NCBI RefSeq assembly: GCF_018860755.1
Contig: NZ_JAHKPW010000032.1
Location: 166,992-230,991, forward strand
Direction: 5' to 3'
From: Colwellia sp. D2M02
GTDB taxonomy: Bacteria > Pseudomonadota > Gammaproteobacteria > Enterobacterales > Alteromonadaceae
DNA length: 64,000 nucleotides
This document shows, in pieces, positions 45,774-55,156 of this stretch. The position numbers and the translations under genes were made by a program. A model generated the notes under the pieces. The model searched no databases. It saw nothing but the letters and a program-made list of their open reading frames with translations, and was not told the DNA's origin. Numbering within the stretch: the first letter of the stretch is position 1; every line of letters starts with the position of its first letter.

Positions 45774-46439
45774 ATGAAAACACCTCTAGAAAAAAACGGT
45801 ATTGGTATTTTTGGCGGAACTTTTGACCCTATTCACAATGGGCACATTCAATCAGCTAAAATGGTTAGTGACTGGCTTGGCTTAGCTAACGTGTTATTTA
45901 TTCCGGCTCATATTCCGCCTCACAAAACACAAGCACATACAATCCCGCATGCATCTGCTACTCAACGAGCTACTATGGTTAGCTTGGCGTGCCAGTCTTT
46001 TCCGCAATTTATTTGTGACAAACGCGAACTAACACGTAGCGGGCACTCATATAGTGTAGATACCTTAAAGGCATTAAAAGCAGAATATCCTGAGCAAACG
46101 CTTTATTTTATTATCGGAATGGACTCATTGTTAACTTTTACGCAATGGCATCAGTATCAAGATATTTTGACCTTATGTCATTTAGTAGTAAATACTCGCC
46201 CAAATTATGACATCAGCCAAGTAAATCAAGCAACTAAAACACTACTTGAAAAACACCAGGTAGACTCTGTTAACATGCTAAAACAGCAAAAAAGCGGCGC
46301 TATTATTTTTGCTCCCCCTGTTCATTTTGATATTTCCTCAACACAGATCAGAGCGAATCTATGCCAACAACAGTGTTGTAAATCTTCGCTTTCTCCGTTA
46401 ATACTAGATTTTATCAACAAAAATCAGCTTTATCGTTAA
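45774..46439 (+). CDS. nadD: Nicotinate-nucleotide adenylyltransferase
   Basis: NadD forms deamido-NAD from NaMN and ATP. The 221-residue protein has the nucleotidyltransferase GIFGGTFDPIHNGHIQSA motif at about 11-28 and the ISSTQIRANL motif near the end. LYFIIGMDSLLTFTQWHQYQDIL is the middle substrate region. It completes, with nadA elsewhere in this window, part of the NAD pathway. It sits between holA and rsfS. Confidence 0.96.
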   Translation: MKTPLEKNGIGIFGGTFDPIHNGHIQSAKMVSDWLGLANVLFIPAHIPPHKTQAHTIPHASATQRATMVSLACQSFPQFICDKRELTRSGHSYSVDTLKALKAEYPEQTLYFIIGMDSLLTFTQWHQYQDILTLCHLVVNTRPNYDISQVNQATKTLLEKHQVDSVNMLKQQKSGAIIFAPPVHFDISSTQIRANLCQQQCCKSSLSPLILDFINKNQLYR

Positions 46440-46529
46440 CCCTAGGCTTAAAAAGTGTTAATATTGCCTTATTATTGCCGCGTTTATGTTAAATGCACTC
46501 GCAACTTACTGAAAAATAGGAAGAACACC

Positions 46530-46850
46530 TTGCAAACTGAAGAACTTAAAGCATTTGTTATTGAAAAACTTGAAGATATGAAAGGTCGCGATATTATCGC
46601 CCTTAACATTAGTGATAAGGCAAGTTTTGCTGATTACATGATTATCTGCTCAGGTAACTCTAACCGCCACGTAAAATCTATCGCGCAATCTGTCGCAATT
46701 GACTGTCGTGCAGCGGGTGTTGAGCCAAAAGGTATGGAAGGTAACGATGTAGGTGAATGGGCACTTGTTGATTTAGCTGATATTATTGTGCATGTTATGA
46801 CTGATACTCAACGTGACAAGTATAACTTAGAACAATTGTGGGCTGAATAA
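46530..46850 (+). CDS. rsfS: Ribosomal silencing factor RsfS, TTG start
   Basis: RsfS binds ribosomal protein L14 (uL14) and blocks subunit joining in starvation. The reading frame is open from 46455, but only the TTG at 46530 gives the normal protein: AGGAAG lies about six bases upstream and the product of 106 residues ([19 protein letters not shown]...) aligns in length with the E. coli 105-residue protein. Motifs [22 protein letters not shown] and [21 protein letters not shown] are diagnostic. It precedes rlmH as in most proteobacteria. Confidence 0.93.
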   Translation: MQTEELKAFVIEKLEDMKGRDIIALNISDKASFADYMIICSGNSNRHVKSIAQSVAIDCRAAGVEPKGMEGNDVGEWALVDLADIIVHVMTDTQRDKYNLEQLWAE

Positions 46851-46864
46851 AGCCACTATTACCA

Positions 46865-47335
46865 ATGAAATTAACTCTCTATGCTGTTGGCAGTAAAATG
46901 CCAGCTTGGGTCACACAAGGCTTTAATGAGTATAGCCGCCGATTCCCCCGCGATCTCAGCTTTAATCTAGTTGAAATTCCCGCTGGTAAGCGTGGTAAAA
47001 ATGCTGATATTACCCGCATTTTAGCCAAAGAAGGTGAAGCTCTATTGGCCGCAATTCCTAAAGGAAACCGTATTGTTACCTTAGAAGTTGAAGGTCATGC
47101 TTGGACAACACCCAAATTAGCAAAGCAACTTGAGTCATGGCAACTTGATGGTAGAGACGTTGCTTTATTAGTGGGTGGTCCAGAAGGGTTATCACCTGCT
47201 TGTATTCAAGCATCAGAGCAAAAATGGTCATTGTCAGCACTTACCTTACCTCACCCTATGGTACGCATTTTAATTGCAGAAAGCTTATATCGTGCGTGGA
47301 GTGTTAATACCAACCACCCTTATCACAGAGAATAA
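46865..47335 (+). CDS. rlmH: 23S rRNA pseudouridine(1915) N3-methyltransferase
   Basis: RlmH methylates pseudouridine 1915 in helix 69 of 23S rRNA. The 156-residue SPOUT methyltransferase carries [28 protein letters not shown] at its start, the [16 protein letters not shown]-binding knot near residue 101-113 and the C-terminal [15 protein letters not shown] tail that is essentially invariant in the family. It lies 14 bases after rsfS. Confidence 0.97.
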   Translation: MKLTLYAVGSKMPAWVTQGFNEYSRRFPRDLSFNLVEIPAGKRGKNADITRILAKEGEALLAAIPKGNRIVTLEVEGHAWTTPKLAKQLESWQLDGRDVALLVGGPEGLSPACIQASEQKWSLSALTLPHPMVRILIAESLYRAWSVNTNHPYHRE

Positions 47336-47391
47336 CGATTAATGCTTCCTCCTTGTTTGTCGCTTATTCCATTAAATAAAAGAGTATAGTA

Positions 47392-49413
47392 GTGGCACCA
47401 CGTCGCGTTGTAATAAGAAATCATACCGCCGAAGCAAACCTCTTTGCTCGCCGAACTTTCATTACTTTATGTGGCGTAATTGTTCTCCTGTTATTGTTGT
47501 TAGTTAACATTTATAACTTACAGGTGAGTTCTTATGAAAAATATCAAACCCGCTCAAACTCTAACCGAATAAAGTTGTTACCTGTTGCCCCCAATAGAGG
47601 CTTGATTTACGACAGAAACGGCGTATTACTCGCTGATAACAAACCAATTTATAGCTTAGAAATTATTCCTGAAGATGTTGAGGATATTAAAGCGACCGTG
47701 AAAGCGGTCAGCGAGTTACTGAGCATTAGCGAAGATCGACAAACTAAATTCTTCAAAGCAATGAAGCGTAAACGACGCTTTAAACCTATCGATTTACACT
47801 CTCGTTTAAGTGATCAACAAGTAGCACTTTTTTCAGTCAACCAACACAAATTTACGGGTGTTTTTGTAAACGCTCGCTTAAAACGTTATTACCCTTTTGG
47901 TGACTTAACCACACATAACTTAGGGTATGTTGCTCGTATTAACCGCAAAGATGCCAATAAATTAGAGCTTGAAGGTAAAGCAGATAATTACGCCGCAACC
48001 TACGCTATTGGTAAATTGGGGATCGAGCGATATTACGAAGATGTACTTCACGGCACTATTGGTCACCAAGAAGTCGAAATTAATAACCAAGGGCGTGTTA
48101 TTCGCACGCTAGATTATACTCCGCCGCAAGCAGGTAAAGATTTAACGCTAACGTTAGATATTGAGTTACAAATGATTGCCAAACGAGCTTTGTCAGGTAA
48201 ACGTGGCGCTATTGTCGCTATGGACCCTCGCAGTGGTGAAGTACTCGCGATGTATTCCAACCCAAGTTACGACGGCAATTTATTCGTTCATGGTATTAGT
48301 ACTAAAAACTACAGTAAACTTTTAAAGTCTAAAGACTTGCCGCTGATTAACCGTTCTTTACAAGGCTATCCGCCAGCCTCAACGGTTAAGCCTTTTTTAG
48401 CACTAACGGGTTTAGAAGAAAATATTATTACCCCTGAAACTCGTGTTTGGGATCCTGGCTTTTTTCAATTACCCGGGTTACCAAACAAATACCGCGACTG
48501 GAAGCCTTGGGGTCACGGTTGGGTCACGCTAACTGATGCCATAGAACATTCTTGCAATGTTTATTTTTATAAACTCGCACTAGAACTGGGTATTACTAAA
48601 ATAAGCACCATGATGGAGCGCTTTGGCTTTGGCGATTATACCGGCATCGATTTACACGAAGAAAGTGATGGCATTATGCCAAGTATTGCGTGGAAGCGTG
48701 CTCGATATAATAAACCTTGGTATACCGGTGAAACTCTCTCGGTTGGTATAGGTCAAAGCTATTGGACAGTAACACCGTTACAGCTGGCACAAGCATTAAC
48801 CACCTTAGTAAATCATGGCGAGCGTAAAATTCCCCATTTACTAAAAAGTACCACTGAAATCACTAAAGACGAGCAAGGTATTGCGCATGATATTAATACT
48901 GATGTGATTTATGAAGAAAAAGCCCCTATAGAGCTAAGCCAGAAAAAACATTGGGATACGGTACTCAAAGCAATGCATAACACAGTGCAAAAATTTGGGG
49001 CTACAGGTTACAACGCATTTAAAGGTACAACTTATGATGCTGCGGGTAAGAGTGGCTCGGCACAAGTGGCTAGTATTAAACAAGATGAAGAGTATGATGC
49101 TGAGTCTACTTCAGAGAATAAACGCGATAACGCTATGTTTATTGCCTTTGCTCCTTATAAAAACCCAGAAATAGTGGTTGCTGTAGCCATTGAAAACGTT
49201 GCCAAAGGTGGTGGTGGCAGTAATGCAGGACCTGTAGCAAGACAAATAATGGATCAATATTTTGGTAATAGAGTGATCAATGCTCAATCAACAACACTAC
49301 AAAAAGCAAATAATAAGAACGCGGTTGCTTCTATAAACCACACAGGTCATAGCCATTCAGTAAGCTTAATGACTATTGAGCAAAGCGCCCAACGTCAACA
49401 AGAGAATAATTAA
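47392..49413 (+). CDS. mrdA: Penicillin-binding protein 2
   Basis: PBP2 is the elongasome transpeptidase. The 673-residue protein starts at GTG (47392), with a weak AAAGAG ribosome binding site about eight bases upstream. It has one membrane helix (about 25-47), the dimerisation region with NRGLIYDRNGVLLADN, and the transpeptidase domain with the Ser-x-x-Lys site in PPASTVKPF (about 327-335), the Ser-x-Asn site EHSCNVYFY, and KSGSAQ in place of the common KTGTAQ. The C-terminal tail after about 635 is Asn/Gln/Ser-rich and longer than in E. coli (633 residues). It overlaps rodA by the TAATG junction. Confidence 0.95.
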   Translation: MAPRRVVIRNHTAEANLFARRTFITLCGVIVLLLLLLVNIYNLQVSSYEKYQTRSNSNRIKLLPVAPNRGLIYDRNGVLLADNKPIYSLEIIPEDVEDIKATVKAVSELLSISEDRQTKFFKAMKRKRRFKPIDLHSRLSDQQVALFSVNQHKFTGVFVNARLKRYYPFGDLTTHNLGYVARINRKDANKLELEGKADNYAATYAIGKLGIERYYEDVLHGTIGHQEVEINNQGRVIRTLDYTPPQAGKDLTLTLDIELQMIAKRALSGKRGAIVAMDPRSGEVLAMYSNPSYDGNLFVHGISTKNYSKLLKSKDLPLINRSLQGYPPASTVKPFLALTGLEENIITPETRVWDPGFFQLPGLPNKYRDWKPWGHGWVTLTDAIEHSCNVYFYKLALELGITKISTMMERFGFGDYTGIDLHEESDGIMPSIAWKRARYNKPWYTGETLSVGIGQSYWTVTPLQLAQALTTLVNHGERKIPHLLKSTTEITKDEQGIAHDINTDVIYEEKAPIELSQKKHWDTVLKAMHNTVQKFGATGYNAFKGTTYDAAGKSGSAQVASIKQDEEYDAESTSENKRDNAMFIAFAPYKNPEIVVAVAIENVAKGGGGSNAGPVARQIMDQYFGNRVINAQSTTLQKANNKNAVASINHTGHSHSVSLMTIEQSAQRQQENN

Positions 49414-50528
49414 TGCGTCATACAGGACAAGAGCAACAAAAAAGCAAAAGTCTATGGCAAAAGCTTCATATCGACTTGCCTTTATTAATCGGTATTTTAG
49501 CATTGATGACACTTGGCGTGTTTGTTGTTTATAGTGCTGGTGGACAAGAAATAGGCATGGTATATAGTCACGGAAAACGAGTCGTCGTGGCATTGATTGT
49601 CATGATGATAGTTGCACAAATCCCGCCACTGTCTTATCGAAAATGGGCCGTTCCCGTATTTATTATAGGTTTACTTTTACTAGTAGCGGTATTGCTTTTT
49701 GGTCATGTTGGTAAAGGAGCGCAGCGCTGGATTGATGTCGGTTTCACTAAATTTCAACCCTCAGAGATAATGAAACTTATCGTCCCGATAATGATTGCTT
49801 GGTATATCAGTCAAAGCAATTTACCCGTTAAACTCTCCAATGTTATTATCGCCTTTATTTTAGTGTTAATGCCAACACTGCTTATTGCCAAACAACCTGA
49901 TTTGGGGACTTCATTACTAATTGCCAGCTCAGGTATTTTTGTTATATTTTTAGCCGGAGCAAGTTGGAAATTAATTGCGGTATGTACTGGTTTAGTCTCG
50001 GCTTTCATCCCTATTTTGTGGATGTACTTAATGAAACCATACCAAAAGCAACGTGTTGAAACATTATTTAATCCTGAGCAAGACCCTCTAGGATCCGGTT
50101 ACCACATTATTCAGTCTAAAATAGCCATTGGCTCAGGGGGGCTTGAAGGTAAAGGCTGGCTCCACGGTACACAGTCACAATTAGAGTTTTTACCTGAGCG
50201 CCATACCGATTTTATTTTTGCCGTCTTTAGTGAAGAGTTTGGTTTATTTGGTGTTACTATTTTATTGGCGGTTTACTTAGCCGTTATTATGCGCGGTTTA
50301 TGGATTGCAGCGCATGCACAACATGCTTTTACCAAATTACTTGCCGGTAGTATTACCCTCACCTTTTTTGTTTATGTATTTGTTAATATCGGCATGGTTT
50401 CTGGGCTACTACCTGTAGTAGGGGTTCCTCTGCCTTTAGTGAGTTATGGTGGTACTTCTATGGTGACCTTAATGGCAGGTTTTGGTATGTTGATGGCTAT
50501 TAGTACCCATCGCCGCTTTCATGTATAA
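49413..50528 (+). CDS. rodA: Peptidoglycan glycosyltransferase RodA
   Basis: RodA is the SEDS polymerase that works with PBP2. The 371-residue protein has about ten membrane helices, the LAKQPDLGTSLLIA motif with the catalytic-region Asp (about 159), GSGGLEGKGWLHGTQSQLEFLPERHTDFIFAVFSEEFG and GLLPVVGVPLPLVSYGGTSM near the end. Its ATG overlaps the mrdA stop (TAATG). Confidence 0.97.
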   Translation: MRHTGQEQQKSKSLWQKLHIDLPLLIGILALMTLGVFVVYSAGGQEIGMVYSHGKRVVVALIVMMIVAQIPPLSYRKWAVPVFIIGLLLLVAVLLFGHVGKGAQRWIDVGFTKFQPSEIMKLIVPIMIAWYISQSNLPVKLSNVIIAFILVLMPTLLIAKQPDLGTSLLIASSGIFVIFLAGASWKLIAVCTGLVSAFIPILWMYLMKPYQKQRVETLFNPEQDPLGSGYHIIQSKIAIGSGGLEGKGWLHGTQSQLEFLPERHTDFIFAVFSEEFGLFGVTILLAVYLAVIMRGLWIAAHAQHAFTKLLAGSITLTFFVYVFVNIGMVSGLLPVVGVPLPLVSYGGTSMVTLMAGFGMLMAISTHRRFHV

Positions 50529-50597
50529 ATTTATCAACATTATGTTCAACAGTTAACCACAGTAACTGTTTCAATTTTTAAGGGTAAAGAACGCTTA

Positions 50598-51401
50598 ATG
50601 AATCACTTATCACGACTTATTTTATTATTACTGATTATAATACTATCAGCCTGTAGTTCTGGGCGTTATCAAGACAAGCACGACAGTACTCCTACTCGCC
50701 TGCCTAATGCCGCTGAATTAAAAGACGCATTGCCTCGCGCAGAAGCTTATAGCCGTGGTGGTAATAAAAACTATACCGTGAGAGGAAAAAACTACCAAGT
50801 ACTAAGCTCCGCACATGGTTTTAGTGAAACAGGCATCGCTTCATGGTACGGCAATAAATTTCATGGTCACTTAACTTCAAACGGTGAAATTTATGATATG
50901 TATGCCATGACCGCAGCACATAAAAATTTACCGTTACCGAGTTATGTCAAAGTAACAAACGTGGCAAATAATAAATCTGTTATTGTTCGTGTTAATGATC
51001 GAGGCCCTTTTCATCAGTCGCGTATTATTGACTTATCATACAGCGCAGCCTATAAACTTGACATGCTCAAAACGGGCACTGCTCAGGTTACGGTAACGGC
51101 AATCACTGACTTTACTGATGATAAAAATAACGTCAAGACTAGCTCACCTAGTCAGCCATCAATGGGGATTGAAACCCCTTATGTGCAAGTATTTGCCACA
51201 GGAAAAACTGACGTAGCTTACAATACCGCCAACGAAATGCGCCAAAAATATCCTGAATTAACCGTTAATACACCAAAGCATCAAGGTATTTATCGAATAC
51301 AAATAGGGCCGATTGATAACCTATCAACCTTAAATAAATTACTTGATGAATTAAAGAAAAATGGTTACCCAAAAGCATTCCCTCGTAAATCTCCTCAATA
51401 G
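50598..51401 (+). CDS. rlpA: Septal ring lytic transglycosylase / rare lipoprotein A
   Basis: The 267-residue lipoprotein has a lipobox LLSAC-like IILSACSS (lipidated Cys about residue 19), the double-psi beta-barrel domain (about 75-165) with GIASWYGNKFHGHLTSNGEIYDMYAMTAAHKNLP and VRVNDRGPF, where His and Asp are the active residues of lytic RlpA enzymes, and a C-terminal SPOR domain (about 195-265) that binds denuded glycan at the septum. The mltB gene seen between rodA and rlpA in some species is absent, as in E. coli. It is 69 bases after rodA. Confidence 0.93.
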   Translation: MNHLSRLILLLLIIILSACSSGRYQDKHDSTPTRLPNAAELKDALPRAEAYSRGGNKNYTVRGKNYQVLSSAHGFSETGIASWYGNKFHGHLTSNGEIYDMYAMTAAHKNLPLPSYVKVTNVANNKSVIVRVNDRGPFHQSRIIDLSYSAAYKLDMLKTGTAQVTVTAITDFTDDKNNVKTSSPSQPSMGIETPYVQVFATGKTDVAYNTANEMRQKYPELTVNTPKHQGIYRIQIGPIDNLSTLNKLLDELKKNGYPKAFPRKSPQ

Positions 51402-51437
51402 CAAGATATTCACACATAAATAGCTAAAGCCTAAATT

Positions 51438-51459
51438 TGTCGCTATTAAGCGACATTTT
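51438..51459 (+). terminator. Hairpin terminator after rlpA
   Basis: TGTCGCT ATTA AGCGACA followed by TTTTG, 36 bases after the rlpA stop. dacA probably has its own promoter beyond it. Confidence 0.7.
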
Positions 51460-51609
51460 GTTACAGTTTACTCGCTATTTATCGGGTTTTTCTTGCTTTT
51501 TTATTTAAAAGAAGCTAACTGAGCATAGCCAAGCATAATAGAGATGGTATACTTTATTGATGTTATCGCCTTTGATTTTATAAATATTTCTCATAACAAA
51601 AGATTACTT

Positions 51610-52815
51610 ATGCCCATGATAAAAAACATTCCCAACCAATTCAGTAAATCAACTCATAAATTAGCAACATTCATCGGCGGTGTGGTATTTACCGCAGCTA
51701 TCACGCTTTCTCCTATATCGCATGCCATTACTATTACACCTGACGCTCCTTCAATTAATGCCAAAGGTTATATTTTATTAGATTACAACACAGGTAAAGT
51801 TATTGCCGAAGGTAACGCCGATATTTTATTAGCGCCTGCCAGCTTAACTAAAATGATGACCAGTTACATTATTGGTAAAGAGTTACTGAGCGGTAACATT
51901 AAAAATACTGACCAAGTAAAGATTAGTGAAAATGCTTGGGCTAAAAACTTTCCTGACTCTTCAAAAATGTTTATTGAAGTAGGTACCGAAGTTAGTGTCG
52001 ACTTGCTCAACCAAGGTATTATTGTGACGTCGGGGAACGACGCTTGTGTCGCTATGGCTGAACATATTGCTGGTAGTGAAGGTGCCTTTACCGACTTAAT
52101 GAATGCCCATGCAGAGCAACTAGGCATGAGCAGTAGTTACTTTGAAAATAGTCATGGTTTAGATAGCAGTGAACATATGACAACGCCACGTGATATGGCA
52201 ACATTAGCGATTGCACTAATACGCGATGTTCCTGAAGAGTATGCTATTTATAAGCAAAAATCATTTACCTATAATGACATCAAGCAATATAACCGTAATG
52301 GTTTATTATGGGATAAAAGCTTAAATGTTGATGGTATGAAAACGGGCCACACTTCAAAAGCTGGTTATAGCTTAGTTACTTCGGCCACTAAAGGTGGTAT
52401 GCGTTTAGTTACGGTTGTGATGGGCGCTGACAGCGAACGTGCAAGAAAAGTTGAAAGCAAAAAATTACTTAACTATGGCTTTCGCTTCTTTGAAACAACA
52501 ACTCCTTATAAAGCCGGCGAAAAATTTGTTTCAAATCGCATTTGGATGGGCGATAAAGAAACAGTAGATTTAGGTATTACCGTTGATACACCAATTACCA
52601 TTGCTCGCGGTCAAAAGAAAAACATTAAAACTCATTTCGAACTAAACCAACAGCTTACCGCACCTATTGCTAAAGGTACTGTAGTAGGTAAGCTATTCTT
52701 ACAACTTGATGGCGAAGATATTGCTCAATACCCTCTAGTTACGCTTGAAGAAGTAAACGAAGGCGGTATGTTTAGTCGTTTAGTCGATTATGTAAAACTG
52801 CAATTTGCCGATTAA
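51610..52815 (+). CDS. dacA: D-alanyl-D-alanine carboxypeptidase (PBP5/6 type)
   Basis: DacA trims pentapeptides on new peptidoglycan. The chosen ATG at 51610 gives 401 residues, near E. coli DacA (403), with a signal peptide ending SHA about residue 38. The reading frame stays open to 51544, but that start would add 22 residues with no ribosome binding site. Catalytic motifs are APASLTKMM (SxxK), SGNDACVA (SGN) and DGMKTGHTSKAGY (KTG). The C-terminal amphipathic anchor is visible as GGMFSRLVDYVKLQF. It follows rlpA as in E. coli and ends at a strong terminator. Confidence 0.94.
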   Translation: MPMIKNIPNQFSKSTHKLATFIGGVVFTAAITLSPISHAITITPDAPSINAKGYILLDYNTGKVIAEGNADILLAPASLTKMMTSYIIGKELLSGNIKNTDQVKISENAWAKNFPDSSKMFIEVGTEVSVDLLNQGIIVTSGNDACVAMAEHIAGSEGAFTDLMNAHAEQLGMSSSYFENSHGLDSSEHMTTPRDMATLAIALIRDVPEEYAIYKQKSFTYNDIKQYNRNGLLWDKSLNVDGMKTGHTSKAGYSLVTSATKGGMRLVTVVMGADSERARKVESKKLLNYGFRFFETTTPYKAGEKFVSNRIWMGDKETVDLGITVDTPITIARGQKKNIKTHFELNQQLTAPIAKGTVVGKLFLQLDGEDIAQYPLVTLEEVNEGGMFSRLVDYVKLQFAD

Positions 52816-52856
52816 TCACTCCCACTGTAGAGATTAAATAGCCAATTTTCATCATC

Positions 52857-52886
52857 AAAAAAGCCTCATTACGAGGCTTTTTTTAT
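52857..52886 (+). terminator. Terminator after dacA
   Basis: AAAGCCTC ATTAC GAGGCTTT followed by a run of T, with matching A-run before it. Confidence 0.9.
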
Positions 52887-53003
52887 TTGTCTTCACGCGA
52901 AACTAAAATAACCATGTTAGCCAAAAGTAATTAATGATAAAATGCGCGAATATCAGTGCGAGCCAATAGCGCCCGTCAAAGTAAAATGTAATGAGTAAAA
53001 TAT

Positions 53004-53267
53004 ATGCAAACTAAATTCGATGAACTATTAGACTTCCCAACCGTATTAAACTTTAAAGTAATGGGAATTGCCTGCGACGAATTACCTGACTTAATTATTG
53101 CTGAATTGCAAAAACATACGCCAGGTGATTATTCACCAAAGATTAAGCCAAGCTCTAAAGGAACATATCACTCTGTATCTATTGCTGTAACCGTAACCAG
53201 TAAAGAGCATATTGAAACAATTTATAAAACACTGACAGCAATTGAAGAAGTGCGTTACGTTTTATAA
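53004..53267 (+). CDS. ybeD: DUF493 family protein YbeD
   Basis: The 87-residue protein matches the YbeD family: LLDFPTVLNFKVMGIACDELPDLI at the start and the KGTYHSVSIAVTVTSKEHIETIYKTL ferredoxin-like segment. The fold resembles ACT-like regulatory domains and its position between dacA and lipB is conserved in gammaproteobacteria; a role in lipoate control has been suggested but is not shown. Confidence 0.93.
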   Translation: MQTKFDELLDFPTVLNFKVMGIACDELPDLIIAELQKHTPGDYSPKIKPSSKGTYHSVSIAVTVTSKEHIETIYKTLTAIEEVRYVL

Positions 53268-53344
53268 TCATTAATTGTCTGAGAAGTTAACCGGTGTGTT
53301 AATGATGACAATACGTAAGAGTTTATTATCTAAAGGTTACCTCT

Positions 53345-54061
53345 GTGCAGATAAGTGAAACGCCAACTAAAGAGACTATTAAAAAGACTAAATTAGCTAA
53401 TGCGTTAGTGATCCGTCAGTTAAATACCATGGAATATAGCCAAGTATGGCAAGCCATGAAAAATTTTACCGACGAGCGAAATGAGAATACTACCGATGAG
53501 TTATGGCTAGTTGAGCACCCTGCGGTATTCACTCAAGGGCAAGCAGGTAAAGCTGAGCACTTATTAGTTCCTGGTGATATTCCTGTAATAAAAGCCGATC
53601 GCGGTGGGCAAGTAACTTATCATGGCCCAGGCCAACAAGTTATTTATTTTTTAATTAACTTACGCCGTCGAAAACTCGGTGTAAGGCAGCTAGTGACTTT
53701 ACTTGAAGAGGCTATTGTCGCCGCATTAGGTGAGTTTTCAATTAAAGCTTACGCAAAGCCAGATGCACCTGGCGTTTACGTTGACAATAAAAAAATAGCA
53801 TCGTTAGGTTTACGCGTTCGAAAAGGTTGCTCCTTTCATGGTTTAGCTCTGAACGTGAATATGGATCTAAGCCCATTTTTACGCATTAACCCTTGTGGTT
53901 ATGCCGGTCTTGAAATGATACAAACTGCTGATATACAAGGCCCAACTGATACCGCTACTGCCTGTGAGGCATTAGTAACACATTTAATTAAATTGCTTGA
54001 TGCTACTCCAGTTAGCCATCAAACAAAATTACCATGCGAGAGTAATAAAGACCATGAGTAG
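53345..54061 (+). CDS. lipB: Octanoyltransferase LipB
   Basis: LipB moves octanoate from ACP to lipoyl-domain lysines. The 238-residue protein starts at GTG (53345) with AAAGG eight bases upstream. It has [24 protein letters not shown] (about 80-105) with the conserved His, the Lys in [15 protein letters not shown], and the catalytic Cys in [11 protein letters not shown] (about 180). It overlaps the lipA start by 8 bases. Confidence 0.96.
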   Translation: MQISETPTKETIKKTKLANALVIRQLNTMEYSQVWQAMKNFTDERNENTTDELWLVEHPAVFTQGQAGKAEHLLVPGDIPVIKADRGGQVTYHGPGQQVIYFLINLRRRKLGVRQLVTLLEEAIVAALGEFSIKAYAKPDAPGVYVDNKKIASLGLRVRKGCSFHGLALNVNMDLSPFLRINPCGYAGLEMIQTADIQGPTDTATACEALVTHLIKLLDATPVSHQTKLPCESNKDHE

Positions 54062-55076
54062 TAACGAAACCTTTGCAAAACCAATCGTCGTGCAGCCAGC
54101 AACCTCTGCACCACTAAAATCAAGTAAAGTCGCTGCAGGTACTAAACTGCGTGATGCTGATAAGCTTGCACACATCCCTATTAAAGTAGTTAGTTCAACA
54201 CGTGAAAGCATGTTGCGTAAACCTAGCTGGTTACGTATAAAATTACCGCGCTCAAGCGATAAAATTGACAGCATCAAAGCATCCCTTCGTAAACACAACT
54301 TACATTCAGTGTGTGAAGAAGCATCTTGCCCTAACCTCTCAGAGTGTTTTAACCACGGCACAGCAACCTTTATGATTTTAGGCGATATTTGTACTCGTCG
54401 CTGTCCATTTTGTGATGTAGGTCACGGTCGTCCTTTAGCTGCAAATCCTGAGGAGCCTAAAAAATTAGCATTAAGCTTAAAAGATATGGGCCTTAAATAC
54501 GTTGTTATTACCTCGGTTGACCGTGATGATTTACGCGATGGCGGTGCACAACAATTTGCTGATTGTGTAAAAGAGCTTAGTGAACAAGCTCCAGCAACTA
54601 AAGTTGAAATTTTAGTACCCGACTTTCGTGGTCGTATGGACCGTGCATTAGAAATATTAAACCAGCACCCTCCTCATGTATTTAACCACAATATGGAAAC
54701 CGCACCGCGTTTATATACGCAAGTACGTCCAGGTGCTAACTACCAGTGGTCATTAGATTTATTGAAAAAGTTTGGTGAAGCAAACCCTACTGTTCCAACC
54801 AAGTCAGGATTAATGGTTGGCTTAGGTGAAACTAACGAAGAAATACTTGAAGTTATGCGTGACCTACGCGCTCATGGCGTAACTATGCTAACTATTGGTC
54901 AATACTTACAACCTAGTAAAGATCATTTACCGGTAGAGCGTTATGTGCACCCTGATGAGTTTGATATGCTACAAAAAGAAGCTGAAAAAATGGGCTTTGC
55001 CCATGCTGCTTGTGGCCCGTTAGTTCGCTCAAGCTATCATGCTGATAAACAAGCAGCGGGTGAAGAAGTAAAATAA
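54054..55076 (+). CDS. lipA: Lipoyl synthase LipA
   Basis: LipA inserts sulfur into octanoyl groups as a radical SAM enzyme. From the ATG at 54054 it has 340 residues; the reading frame extends upstream inside lipB but that part is a shadow of LipB. It has the auxiliary cluster motif [13 protein letters not shown] and the radical SAM motif [15 protein letters not shown], plus [20 protein letters not shown] and [12 protein letters not shown] Ser near the C-terminus (RSSYHAD) ligates the auxiliary cluster in the family. A terminator follows. Confidence 0.97.
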   Translation: MSSNETFAKPIVVQPATSAPLKSSKVAAGTKLRDADKLAHIPIKVVSSTRESMLRKPSWLRIKLPRSSDKIDSIKASLRKHNLHSVCEEASCPNLSECFNHGTATFMILGDICTRRCPFCDVGHGRPLAANPEEPKKLALSLKDMGLKYVVITSVDRDDLRDGGAQQFADCVKELSEQAPATKVEILVPDFRGRMDRALEILNQHPPHVFNHNMETAPRLYTQVRPGANYQWSLDLLKKFGEANPTVPTKSGLMVGLGETNEEILEVMRDLRAHGVTMLTIGQYLQPSKDHLPVERYVHPDEFDMLQKEAEKMGFAHAACGPLVRSSYHADKQAAGEEVK

Positions 55077-55103
55077 TCACCTTGAATAAAGCTCTTAAAT
55101 AAA

Positions 55104-55129
55104 CAAGCACCTATTACAGGTGCTTTTTT
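55104..55129 (+). terminator. Terminator after lipA
   Basis: AAGCACCT ATTAC AGGTGCTT followed by TTTT. It lies between the convergent lipA and kinase genes. Confidence 0.88.
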
Positions 55130-55156
55130 ATGCCGGGCTCATAATAAGAATTAAAG

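Noticed and set aside
46455..46529. Upstream extension of RsfS
   Set aside because: The extra 25 residues are not family-like, and the TTG at 46530 has an AGGAAG ribosome binding site and gives the standard length.
53997..54053. Longer LipA starting inside lipB
   Set aside because: The added 19 residues overlap LipB in another frame and lack the composition of LipA; the ATG at 54054 is the natural start.
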